Part shown: piece after piece, positions 1-6,635 of the stretch
Layout of the letters: each line of letters starts with the position of its first letter
How positions within the stretch are numbered: position 1 is the stretch's first letter
From: JAZLJD01 sp045617725
GTDB lineage: Bacteria; Bacillota; Clostridia; Lachnospirales; Lachnospiraceae
Length of the DNA stretch: 10,289 nucleotides
Assembly (NCBI GenBank): GCA_045617725.1
Contig: JAZLJD010000078.1
Span: 1-10,289, forward strand
Direction of reading: 5' to 3'
Position numbers and translations under genes: made by a program
Notes under the pieces: model-generated
Database searches by the model: none
What the model saw: the letters and a program-made list of their open reading frames with translations, nothing else
What the model was told of the DNA's origin: nothing

Positions 1-1
1 C

Positions 2-535
2 AGATTGTTGAAGGAACGTATTATTTTTCTTGGCGAAGAAGTAAACGATGTGACTGCCAGCCTGGTAGTGGCACAGCTCTTATTCCTTGAGAGCGAGGAC
101 CCGGACAAGGATATTCAGCTTTACATCAACAGCCCCGGCGGGTCCATTACCGCAGGTATGGCTATCTATGATACAATGCAGTACATCAAATGTGATGTCT
201 CAACAATCTGTATCGGTATGGCTGCCAGCATGGGAGCATTCCTTTTGGCAGGCGGTACCAAGGGCAAGCGTATGGCACTTCCCAATGCGGAGATCATGAT
301 TCACCAGCCTCTGGGCGGTGCACAGGGTCAGGCTACCGAAATCGAAATCGCAGCCAAGCACATCCTGGACATCAAGAAGCGCATGAACACGATTCTTTCC
401 GAGAACACGAACCAACCCTATGAAGTAATCGCTGCCGATACCGAGCGTGACAACTGGAAGACCGCTGAGGAGGCCTTAGAATACGGCTTAATCGATATGG
501 TTATTACCCACAGAGGAGCAGATATTAATGGCTAA
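2..535 (+). CDS. clpP: ATP-dependent Clp protease proteolytic subunit ClpP (5' end cut off by the window)
   Basis: This is the serine peptidase subunit of the cytoplasmic Clp protease; it forms the double-heptamer chamber that degrades proteins unfolded by ClpX or another Clp ATPase. Counting from the TTG at position 5 as residue 1, the nucleophile Ser75 sits in GMAASMGA, His100 in MIHQP and Asp149 in ERDNW. The Ser-His and His-Asp spacings (25 and 49) match the ClpP family. The frame is open to the left edge, and the codon before the TTG reads Arg, giving the family sequence RLLKERIIFLG. The TTG is therefore an internal Leu codon and about 20-25 N-terminal residues lie outside the window. 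The C-terminus is complete. The stop overlaps the clpX start by 8 nt, so the two are co-transcribed and probably translationally coupled. No missing catalytic residue or frameshift is seen. Confidence 0.97.
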   Translation, partial: RLLKERIIFLGEEVNDVTASLVVAQLLFLESEDPDKDIQLYINSPGGSITAGMAIYDTMQYIKCDVSTICIGMAASMGAFLLAGGTKGKRMALPNAEIMIHQPLGGAQGQATEIEIAAKHILDIKKRMNTILSENTNQPYEVIAADTERDNWKTAEEALEYGLIDMVITHRGADING

Positions 536-1775
536 TAAAAACACAATGAATCCGAAATATCATTGTTCTTTCTGCGGTAAGAGCTCCACGGAAGTTCGGA
601 AGCTGATTTCCGGTCCTGATGGCGCCTATATCTGCGACGAATGCATCGAGCTGTGTGCCGAAATCATCGAGGACGAGCTCGCCGAGGAAGAAAGCGAGAA
701 CCTCAAGGCCCGGACGGATTCCATTCGTCTCTTGAAGCCGAAGCAGATTAAAGAGTTTTTGGACGAGTATGTAATCGGTCAGGAGGAGGCCAAAAAGGTC
801 CTTTCGGTTGCCGTTTACAATCATTACAAACGAGTTACCGCTCCCTCTACCATGGAGGTAGAACTGCAGAAGAGCAACATTATCATGCTGGGTCCCACCG
901 GCTCCGGCAAGACTTATCTGGCACAGACACTTGCCAAAATCATTAATGTCCCTTTTGCGATAGCGGATGCTACGACGCTGACCGAAGCAGGTTACGTAGG
1001 CGAGGATGTTGAGAACATTCTTCTGAAGCTGATTCAGGCCGCCGATTATGACATATCCCGTGCCGAGTTTGGTATCATTTACATTGATGAGATTGACAAG
1101 ATTACCAAGAAGAGTGAGAACGTTTCCATTACCCGTGATGTAAGCGGCGAGGGCGTTCAGCAGGCACTCCTCAAGATTATCGAGGGAACGCACGCATCGG
1201 TTCCGCCTCAGGGTGGCAGAAAGCATCCTCAGCAGGAACTCATCCAGATCGATACGGACAATATCCTTTTTATCTGCGGCGGTGCATTTGACGGACTTGA
1301 GAAGATTATCGAGTCAAGACTCAACAAGAAATCCATCGGTTTCAACGCTACCCTGATGGAGAGCGGCACCAAGGAGCTTACGGATATTCTTAAAGAGGTA
1401 ACTCCGCAGGATCTCATGAAGTTCGGTCTGATTCCCGAGTTTATCGGCCGTGTACCTGTTACGGTTTCCTTAGAAGGACTGGACCGTGAGGCTCTGATCC
1501 GTATTCTGAAGGAGCCCAAGAACGCGCTCATCAAGCAGTACAAGGCGCTGTTTGACATGGACGATGTAGAACTGGAATTTGATGACGACGCAATAGACTT
1601 AATCGCCGACATGGCTCTCGAACGCAACACGGGCGCCAGAGGCTTACGTTCCATCATGGAGAAAGCCATGATGGATGTTATGTACGAAATCCCTTCCGAC
1701 GAATCCATCGTAAAATGCCGCATCACCAAGGCTGCCGTGGAAGGCAGCGAAAAACCGGTAGTGGAGAGGAAATAA
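528..1775 (+). CDS. clpX: ATP-dependent Clp protease ATP-binding subunit ClpX
   Basis: ClpX is the AAA+ unfoldase that recognises tagged or native substrates, unfolds them with ATP and threads them into ClpP. At 415 aa it is of normal length. The N-terminal zinc-binding domain has Cys13/Cys16 and Cys36/Cys39. The ATPase core shows Walker A GPTGSGKT (122-129), pore loop GYVG (155-158), Walker B with D187-E188, an RKH loop (231-233), the arginine finger in PEFIGR (R308) and sensor 2 GARG (369-372). The IGF tripeptide that docks on ClpP is at 270-272, which fits with clpP next door. The ATG at 528 is preceded by AGAGGAG (512-518) at 9 nt and overlaps the clpP stop. A strong intrinsic terminator follows 40 nt after the stop, so the clpPX transcript ends here. 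Confidence 0.98.
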   Translation: MANKNTMNPKYHCSFCGKSSTEVRKLISGPDGAYICDECIELCAEIIEDELAEEESENLKARTDSIRLLKPKQIKEFLDEYVIGQEEAKKVLSVAVYNHYKRVTAPSTMEVELQKSNIIMLGPTGSGKTYLAQTLAKIINVPFAIADATTLTEAGYVGEDVENILLKLIQAADYDISRAEFGIIYIDEIDKITKKSENVSITRDVSGEGVQQALLKIIEGTHASVPPQGGRKHPQQELIQIDTDNILFICGGAFDGLEKIIESRLNKKSIGFNATLMESGTKELTDILKEVTPQDLMKFGLIPEFIGRVPVTVSLEGLDREALIRILKEPKNALIKQYKALFDMDDVELEFDDDAIDLIADMALERNTGARGLRSIMEKAMMDVMYEIPSDESIVKCRITKAAVEGSEKPVVERK

Positions 1776-1808
1776 GTTTACATAATACCTGAACGCGGTT
1801 TACATAAT
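1776..1808 (+). repeat. 11 bp direct repeat just after the clpX stop
   Basis: GTTTACATAAT occurs at 1776-1786, starting on the base after the clpX stop codon, and again at 1798-1808. The start-to-start distance is 22 bp, about two helical turns, so both copies face the same side of the DNA. They lie between clpX and its terminator. The role is unknown; a paired protein-binding site and a short local duplication are both possible. Confidence 0.7.
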
Positions 1809-1815
1809 GCAATTC

Positions 1816-1850
1816 AGACATCGAGGAACGCGTTCCCTCGATGTCTTTTT
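1816..1850 (+). terminator. Rho-independent terminator of clpP-clpX
   Basis: AGACATCGAGG (1816-1826) is the perfect reverse complement of CCTCGATGTCT (1836-1846), giving an 11 bp stem around a 9 nt loop. Part of the loop (GAACGCGTTC) is itself self-complementary and could lengthen the stem with a bulged C. The run of five T at 1846-1850 completes a classical intrinsic terminator for the clpPX transcript. Confidence 0.93.
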
Positions 1851-1978
1851 GTTATGGCAACGAGCCAAGAGGACACCGCGCTTGCGCGAATGGACATTTG
1901 GCGACTGCTAATCATCTGTCGGGCGGAGCCTGACAGATGTTATGGCACCTTTCGCGTTGCCGGAAACATGATTTCCGG
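1850..1978. other. Densely structured intergenic block, candidate structured RNA or dispersed repeat
   Basis: No ORF is convincing here, but inverted repeats cover most of the stretch. GGCAACG (1856-1862) pairs with CGTTGCC (1955-1961) as an outer stem. Inside it, GCCAA (1864-1868) pairs with TTGGC (1898-1902) and encloses a GC-rich hairpin, CGCG (1877-1880) with CGCG (1885-1888). A second arm pairs 1913-1924 with 1928-1939, 12 bp with one G-T wobble and a 3 nt GGA loop. A further hairpin pairs CCGGAAA (1960-1966) with TTTCCGG (1972-1978), sharing two bases with the outer stem. CGCGAA (1885-1890) can alternatively pair with TTCGCG (1951-1956). TGTTATGGCA occurs twice (1850-1859 and 1938-1947). 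The fold is seen by eye only; strand and function are not established, and I do not recognise a known RNA family. Confidence 0.5.
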
Positions 1979-2044
1979 CCGGAATCGGTAACGGGTGCAG
2001 GGCAGTACAAAAATAAGATTTTTTTAAGGGAATTAGACGGAATA

Positions 2045-2055
2045 TGTGGTATAAT
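2045..2055 (+). promoter_or_regulatory. Candidate upstream promoter (P1) of engB, extended -10 type
   Basis: A perfect TATAAT lies at 2050-2055 and is preceded by TGG, an extended -10 motif. No good -35 box is present at the right distance (AGGGAA at 2027-2032), but an A/T tract lies upstream at 2009-2027. A transcript from here would start near 2062 and carry the whole inverted repeat 2126-2154 in its leader. Confidence 0.5.
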
Positions 2056-2095
2056 CTTTCGCGAGAGATAATTTGAAAGAGTGTATAAAGAAATA

Positions 2096-2124
2096 TTGAC
2101 GAAGGGTTAATATCATGATATTAT
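2096..2124 (+). promoter_or_regulatory. Main sigma-A-type promoter (P2) of engB
   Basis: TTGACG (2096-2101) and TATTAT (2119-2124) are separated by exactly 17 bp, and TGA directly before the -10 adds an extended -10. This is a near-consensus vegetative promoter, with an expected transcription start near 2131, about 37 bp before the engB ATG. The spacer and -10 are covered by a perfect palindrome and the start site lies inside an inverted repeat, so the promoter looks regulated. Confidence 0.8.
2108..2123. promoter_or_regulatory. 16 bp perfect palindrome over the engB -10 box (operator-like)
   Basis: TAATATCA (2108-2115) is followed directly by its reverse complement TGATATTA (2116-2123), with no gap. 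It overlaps five of the six -10 bases and half of the spacer, so a dimeric protein bound here would block RNA polymerase. I cannot assign it to a known regulator family. Part of the symmetry comes from the AT-rich -10 itself. Confidence 0.6.
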
Positions 2125-2125
2125 G

Positions 2126-2154
2126 CGAGTGTATTAAAACACTTAATACACTCG
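2126..2154. promoter_or_regulatory. 12-5-12 perfect inverted repeat at the engB transcription start
   Basis: CGAGTGTATTAA (2126-2137) and TTAATACACTCG (2143-2154) are perfect reverse complements separated by 5 nt. The repeat runs from the end of the P2 -10 to 3 nt before the GGAG ribosome binding site (2158-2161). A transcript starting near 2131 would lack part of the left arm, so as a P2 element it fits a DNA operator better than an RNA hairpin. For a longer P1 transcript it could be a leader hairpin. A near copy of one half-site, GAGTGTATAAA, lies at 2079-2089 upstream of the -35. Confidence 0.7.
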
Positions 2155-2167
2155 TGCGGAGTTTGTT

Positions 2168-2764
2168 ATGGTTATAAAAAGTGTAGATCTTGAAACAGTG
2201 TGCGGCGTTACCAGTAAGTTGCCGCAGAATGAATTGCCGGAAGTGGCATTTGCGGGCAAGAGTAATGTTGGGAAATCTTCCCTGATTAATGCTCTGGTGA
2301 ATCGTAAGAGCCTTGCGAGGACATCGGCGCAGCCGGGCAAGACGCAGACAATCAATTTCTATAATGTGAATCAGGAAATATACTTTGTAGATTTGCCGGG
2401 ATACGGTTATGCGCGTGTGAGCGAGGCGGAGAAGCAGAAGTGGGGCAGGATGATTGAGCATTACCTGCATTCCTCGAAGCAACTCAAGCAGGTGTTTCTC
2501 CTTATTGATATACGGCATGAGCCGGGTGCGAATGACATACAGATGTGTGAATGGATTCGCGCGCAGGGACTGATGCCGGTCATCATTGCAACGAAATCGG
2601 ACAAGATTAAACGCAGCCAGATTCAGAAGCAACTGAAGCTCATAAGGGAGACCTTGAAACTTCAGAAAGATTGCGTGATGATACCGTTTTCTTCGGAGGA
2701 TAAAAGCGGTCGCGATGAAGTCTATGCACTACTGGATGCGATTATTTCAGAGGGGCCAAAATAA
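2168..2764 (+). CDS. engB: Ribosome biogenesis GTPase EngB/YsxC (YihA family)
   Basis: EngB is a TRAFAC-class GTPase needed for assembly of the large (50S) ribosomal subunit and is essential in several bacteria. The 198 aa product has normal length. All G motifs are visible: G1 GKSNVGKSS (30-38), G2 Thr within GKTQTINFY (T61 is the likely residue), G3 DLPG (75-78), G4 TKSDK (142-146) and G5 SSE (175-177). No membrane segment is present. The ATG at 2168 follows GGAG (2158-2161) at 6 nt. Unlike the common Firmicutes order, no lon gene lies between clpX and engB. The gene has its own promoter region with two dyad elements. No clear terminator follows, so some read-through into the transporter operon is possible. 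Confidence 0.97.
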   Translation: MVIKSVDLETVCGVTSKLPQNELPEVAFAGKSNVGKSSLINALVNRKSLARTSAQPGKTQTINFYNVNQEIYFVDLPGYGYARVSEAEKQKWGRMIEHYLHSSKQLKQVFLLIDIRHEPGANDIQMCEWIRAQGLMPVIIATKSDKIKRSQIQKQLKLIRETLKLQKDCVMIPFSSEDKSGRDEVYALLDAIISEGPK

Positions 2765-2903
2765 TTTAAATTTGTTCCACAAAATTTCCGATTTGATACG
2801 TATCTGATATGTGGGGCTGAGCCGGGGCGCCGGGGCGAGACCGTTGAACCGCCGCATGAGGAGCCCGGCAGGAAATTTGGAGTAGAGTGTTACAGGCAGT
2901 AAG
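2765..2903 (+). promoter_or_regulatory. engB-to-transporter spacer with palindrome and GC-rich leader
   Basis: This 139 bp stretch changes sharply from AT-rich (2761-2812) to GC-rich (2813-2870). It holds a 10 bp perfect palindrome, GATACGTATC (2795-2804), and a perfect tandem duplication of GCCGGGGC (2821-2828 and 2829-2836). GCCGGG (2829-2834) can pair with CCCGGC (2864-2869), suggesting a structured mRNA leader. Promoter-like pieces such as TTGTTC (2772-2777) with TGATAC (2794-2799) at 16 bp are weak, so the operon's promoter is not firmly located. No intrinsic terminator for engB is evident. Confidence 0.45.
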
Positions 2904-3842
2904 ATGGGTAAAGAAAATAGAAAGAATAAGATAGAGAAGAATAAGGTAGTAAAGCAGAAGAAAACCTTTCGGAAGAGGATGCATGACTTGCGGGAACGCA
3001 TTCGCATTAATGCTTTCCTGATGCCGTCGCTCATTGGTGTGCTTCTGTTTTTTGTTGTGCCTTTTGGAGTAGTTGTTTATTATTCGGTCATTGATAATCC
3101 GATTCACATGGAGTTTGTGGGGATTGAGAACTTCGTGAGGGTGTTCAAGAACTTTGCGTTCAAGCAGGCGGCGATGAATACGCTCAAGTTTTCGTTTATG
3201 GCGGTGCCGCTTGCGGTGCTGTTGAGCCTGCTGCTGGCGATTCTGCTGGATGAATCCATTCCGATGCGGTCGCAGTTTCGGACGGCGTTTCTGACGCCCA
3301 TGATGGTGCCGGTTGCTTCGGTAGTGCTTATTTTCCAGGTGCTGTTCCATAACAACGGTGCGATTAACCGCATGCTGGCAGCGATAGGCGGGAACCCGAC
3401 GGACTGGCTCAAGAGCGACATGGCGATTTACGTCATTCTGATTCTGTTTTTGTGGAAGAACCTGGGCTACAACATGATTTTGTTTTTGGCGGCCCTTAAC
3501 AATATCCCGAAGGACATCATCGAGGTCGCAGAGCTCGAGAGCGCGGGACCGTTTACGATTTTCATGCGGATTAAGCTTCGGTACCTGTCGCCCACGCTGA
3601 TGTTCGTGACCATTATGTCCCTAATCAGCTCGTTCAAGGTGTTTCGCGAGATATACCTTTTGTCGAGCGACCACCCGGTTGACTCGCTTTACATGCTGCA
3701 GCATTTCATGAACAATACCTTCAATTCGCTGGATTATCAGAAGCTTTCGGCAGCGGCTATCCTGATGAGTATTGTCATGGTGGTTATTATTGGCATTTTG
3801 TTTATTACCGAGAATAAGTTCGGTAAGGATATTGAGGAATAA
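2904..3842 (+). CDS. Sugar-type ABC transporter permease, MalF/UgpA-like (CUT1)
   Basis: This is an inner-membrane permease of a CUT1-type importer. The 312 aa protein starts with a Lys/Arg-rich cytosolic tail (1-36), followed by about six hydrophobic segments, roughly at 37-61, 93-115, 128-148, 173-197, 231-247 and 281-301. The cytoplasmic EAA loop that docks on the ATPase is recognisable at 207-230 but diverged: the usual EAAxxDGA reads EVAELESA, so DG is ES (212-213), and the usual Pro of the downstream LP is Arg226. The ATG at 2904 has only a weak AGG (2894-2896) upstream; the next Met, residue 26, is less likely because its purine-rich stretch lies too close. The stop overlaps the next start by one base (TAATG). 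The substrate is unknown. Confidence 0.9.
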   Translation: MGKENRKNKIEKNKVVKQKKTFRKRMHDLRERIRINAFLMPSLIGVLLFFVVPFGVVVYYSVIDNPIHMEFVGIENFVRVFKNFAFKQAAMNTLKFSFMAVPLAVLLSLLLAILLDESIPMRSQFRTAFLTPMMVPVASVVLIFQVLFHNNGAINRMLAAIGGNPTDWLKSDMAIYVILILFLWKNLGYNMILFLAALNNIPKDIIEVAELESAGPFTIFMRIKLRYLSPTLMFVTIMSLISSFKVFREIYLLSSDHPVDSLYMLQHFMNNTFNSLDYQKLSAAAILMSIVMVVIIGILFITENKFGKDIEE

Positions 3843-4738
3843 TGAGTAAGAAAAAGAAAAGAAAAAAGCGCATAAGGATAATTTGCGTGACGGCCGTGCT
3901 GGTGATTTTCGCGATATTGTTTTTGGCACCGATTATACTGACGATTGCGAATTCGTTCATGTCGGCGACGGAGATTAACGCGAATTACGGAGCCATATTC
4001 GCAACGGGCAAGGCGGGAGGAAAGCAGTACATATCCGAGCAGGTCAATCTGAAACTGATACCGGATATCGTGAGCTTCAAGCAGTACTGGACGGTGCTGT
4101 TCCAAAGCCCGGAGTACCTTGTAAAGTTCTGGAATTCCGTGATTTACGTCGTACCCATCATGCTGTTTCAGCTGCTTGTCGCAGCACTTGCGGCTTATGC
4201 ATTTACAAGAACCAGGGGCAGGGTCAAGGAACTGATTTTCTTCATTTATGTGATCCTGATGCTCATGCCGTATCAGGTTACGCTGGTTCCGAACTATCTG
4301 GTCAGCAACTGGCTGAACATTTTGGATACGCGGTGGGCCATCTGGCTGCCCGGCTTCTTCTCGCCGTTCGCGGTGTACCTGCTTACGAAGTACATGCGGC
4401 GTATCCCTACGAGTTACATTGAGGCGGCCAAAATCGACGGCGCCGGTGAGTGGCAGATTTTCACGAGAGTCTGCATGCCGCTGTGCCGCGGAGCACTGTA
4501 TTCGGTAGCAATTCTTGTTTTCATTGATTACTGGAATATGGTTGAACAACCGCTCATCCTCTTGACGAATACGGAGCTGTATCCGTTGTCCGTGTTCCTG
4601 TCACAAATTAACGCGGGCGAGATAGGCCTCGCATTCGCGGTCGCAACGATTTACATGGTTCCGCCGTTGTGCGTGTTCCTATATGGTGAAGATTATCTGG
4701 TAGACGGAATTACCTACCAGGGTGGTATTAAAGGTTAA
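3842..4738 (+). CDS. Sugar-type ABC transporter permease, MalG/UgpE-like (CUT1)
   Basis: This is the second permease subunit, expected to pair with the product of the preceding gene. At 298 aa it is of normal length for the MalG-like family. It has a very basic N-terminus (residues 2-12 almost all Lys/Arg), a first membrane segment at about 13-36, an extracytoplasmic stretch at 37-95 and about five further hydrophobic segments. The EAA loop is canonical (EAAKIDGAG, 194-202, followed by MP at 212-213), and the C-terminus ends in the family-like DGITYQGGIKG. The start shares one base with the upstream stop, and GAGGA (3834-3838) is the nearest Shine-Dalgarno-like sequence, implying translational coupling. 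No ATP-binding subunit is encoded nearby; CUT1 systems in Firmicutes often share a distant MsmK-type ATPase, which is inferred here. Confidence 0.93.
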   Translation: MSKKKKRKKRIRIICVTAVLVIFAILFLAPIILTIANSFMSATEINANYGAIFATGKAGGKQYISEQVNLKLIPDIVSFKQYWTVLFQSPEYLVKFWNSVIYVVPIMLFQLLVAALAAYAFTRTRGRVKELIFFIYVILMLMPYQVTLVPNYLVSNWLNILDTRWAIWLPGFFSPFAVYLLTKYMRRIPTSYIEAAKIDGAGEWQIFTRVCMPLCRGALYSVAILVFIDYWNMVEQPLILLTNTELYPLSVFLSQINAGEIGLAFAVATIYMVPPLCVFLYGEDYLVDGITYQGGIKG

Positions 4739-4749
4739 AGGAGCTTATC

Positions 4750-6621
4750 ATGGAAAAGTCCGGAAAAAAACGAGAATGGGTTAAGAATTTTTTGATTATC
4801 TTTCTTTCAATTCTGCTGGTATTGACCTTCTTCTCGCAGACAATTATGAATTATTCGCTGCCGCAGGTCGGTACGCAGTACTGCTGGGGCGGCTCGGTTA
4901 CTACAAAAATACGCGGGAACGGCATTGTTTCGACCAGTGATCCTTTCGAGGTGGTGGCCAAAAACGATCGCTCCATCGAGAAGGTTGCCGTCTATGAGGG
5001 CACCTATGTAAATAAGGGAGATGTTCTCTACTGGCTGATGCCTTCGGAAAGCCCGGAACTTGCGGAAGCACAGTCCAATTATGACAAGCAGCTGGAGACC
5101 TTCAACCGCTATATCATCACGAACGAGATTACTTCGGCCATGATGAACCGCGTGAAGTCTTCCTCCTCCGCCGGTTTTGACGAGAATCAGACCAAGCTCG
5201 AGAACTTACGGGCGCAGGTAAAGAAACGTCAGGAGACCATCGACGGCTACAATGCACGCATCGCTGAGCTGAATGCCCTGCGTTCCTCCTATGTGAGCGA
5301 GGATGGCAAGGCCAAAAACGAAGCAGTTAAGACGGCACAGTCCTGGGTTACCGCAATTCTTGCCATGCAGACAGAGGCAGCAGGTTCCCTGGCAGCTGCA
5401 CAGGCAGCTTTTACCGCTTGCGGTGAGTCTTCTACCGACATCGAAATGCAGTACGGTCTTACGAAGACCGCTTACAATACGGCTACCGAGGAGCTGGCTT
5501 CGGCCAAAACGACGCGCGATGCGGCCGCTACTGCAAAGGCTGAGGCGCAGGCCGCTCTTTCGGGCACTACGCCGGATGATCCGAACTATGCAGCATTACA
5601 GCAGGCTCTGCTGGATGCAACTGAGGCACTTGAAACGGCCGAAGAAGAAGTGACCGGAAAGCAGGCGGTTCTTACGGAAGCCGAGACTACTTATAATTAC
5701 TGGGTAAACTGCAAGAATCTTCTGGATGCATATCTGAATGCTTCTTCCGAGAAGAGCAATGTGGACGCAAGAGTTCTTGATAATCAGAACTATCTGGCAC
5801 AGTGCGAGGCTGCACTGGAGGATGCCGGCAATACTACGCAGGTAGCTGCCATTGATGAGCAGATTGCCGCTCTGAACAAGAGCCTTTCTAAGGAACAGAG
5901 TGACTTAATCGATACACAGTCGGCGTATTCAACACTCCTTGAGGATATCAGTACCGAATGGGCGCTGATTGATTCCTGGGCGAGTGTCGAGAGTGCAAGA
6001 AAGGCACTTTCCGATATTCAGAACAACGAGCTGGCGGATGTTATTACGGCACCCATCGCAGGTACGGTTACCCAGCTTTACTATGTTGCCGGTAACAAGT
6101 TCGCGGCAGGAAGCACTCTGGCAGTCATTCAGCCCGAAGGCAGCAAGTACAAGGTAACCATGACCCTTACTTCCGACCAGGCAAGACGTATTGCCGTGGG
6201 CGATGTGGCAGATATTTCCAACTCCTGGTACTACTATGATTTGAAGGCAACCGTCGAATCCATTAAGCCGGATCCGCAGAACCCTCAGAAGAGCAAGATT
6301 GTTACCTGCTCCTTAAACGGAGAGTGCACGGCAGGCCAGAGCCTTACCTTAACACTGGGCTCCAGCACCAATTACTATGATCACGTAGTGCCTACGAACT
6401 GTATTCATAAGGACAACGACGGCGACTTCATTCTGATTGTGGAAGCCAAAGACAGCCCGCTCGGAAACCGTTACTTCGTAAGACGTGTGGATGTCAGCGT
6501 AATTACTTCCGATGAATCACAGTCGGCAATTGATGCACCTCTTTATGGCAGCGAGAGTATCGTTACTTCGTCCTCTAAGCCGATTAAGGCCGGCAGCCAG
6601 GTACGTTTGGCAGAAGAATAG
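4750..6621 (+). CDS. HlyD/membrane-fusion-type adaptor with a long Ala-rich helical domain
   Basis: This 623 aa protein has the architecture of a membrane fusion (periplasmic adaptor) protein. A short basic tail is followed by one membrane helix (about 12-34). The first biotinyl-lipoyl half-motif lies at about 68-96, with V-x-G-x-V-x-KGDVL. A very long, mainly helical Ala/Glu/Gln-rich region spans about 102-428. The second lipoyl half-motif is at 431-460 (ITAPIAGTV, then AAGSTLAVI). A probable beta-barrel/membrane-proximal domain occupies about 465-590. No catalytic residues are seen. AAAGGAG (4737-4743) overlaps the upstream stop and sits 6 nt before the ATG, so this ribosome binding site is strong. 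Such adaptors normally serve exporters; here one follows directly on importer permeases. A helical arm of over 300 residues would be long enough to reach far into a thick cell wall (inference). Confidence 0.85.
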   Translation: MEKSGKKREWVKNFLIIFLSILLVLTFFSQTIMNYSLPQVGTQYCWGGSVTTKIRGNGIVSTSDPFEVVAKNDRSIEKVAVYEGTYVNKGDVLYWLMPSESPELAEAQSNYDKQLETFNRYIITNEITSAMMNRVKSSSSAGFDENQTKLENLRAQVKKRQETIDGYNARIAELNALRSSYVSEDGKAKNEAVKTAQSWVTAILAMQTEAAGSLAAAQAAFTACGESSTDIEMQYGLTKTAYNTATEELASAKTTRDAAATAKAEAQAALSGTTPDDPNYAALQQALLDATEALETAEEEVTGKQAVLTEAETTYNYWVNCKNLLDAYLNASSEKSNVDARVLDNQNYLAQCEAALEDAGNTTQVAAIDEQIAALNKSLSKEQSDLIDTQSAYSTLLEDISTEWALIDSWASVESARKALSDIQNNELADVITAPIAGTVTQLYYVAGNKFAAGSTLAVIQPEGSKYKVTMTLTSDQARRIAVGDVADISNSWYYYDLKATVESIKPDPQNPQKSKIVTCSLNGECTAGQSLTLTLGSSTNYYDHVVPTNCIHKDNDGDFILIVEAKDSPLGNRYFVRRVDVSVITSDESQSAIDAPLYGSESIVTSSSKPIKAGSQVRLAEE

Positions 6622-6635
6622 GAGTAGATGGCTTT

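Noticed and set aside
5..7. TTG as the start codon of clpP
   Set aside because: The frame is open to the window edge and the preceding codon gives the conserved RLLKERIIFLG, so the TTG is an internal Leu and the true start is outside.
525..1226. 233-codon open frame on the - strand opposite clpX
   Set aside because: clpX is certain here, and the antisense translation has no family signature.
1980..2025. T-rich run after the hairpin at 1960-1978 as a second terminator
   Set aside because: The T run (2019-2025) is about 40 nt from the hairpin, too far for intrinsic termination; it is better read as an AT-rich tract upstream of a promoter.
3737..4549. 270-codon open frame on the - strand opposite the permeases
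   Set aside because: The translation is Arg/His/Gln-rich and without domains, as expected of a shadow of membrane-protein codons.
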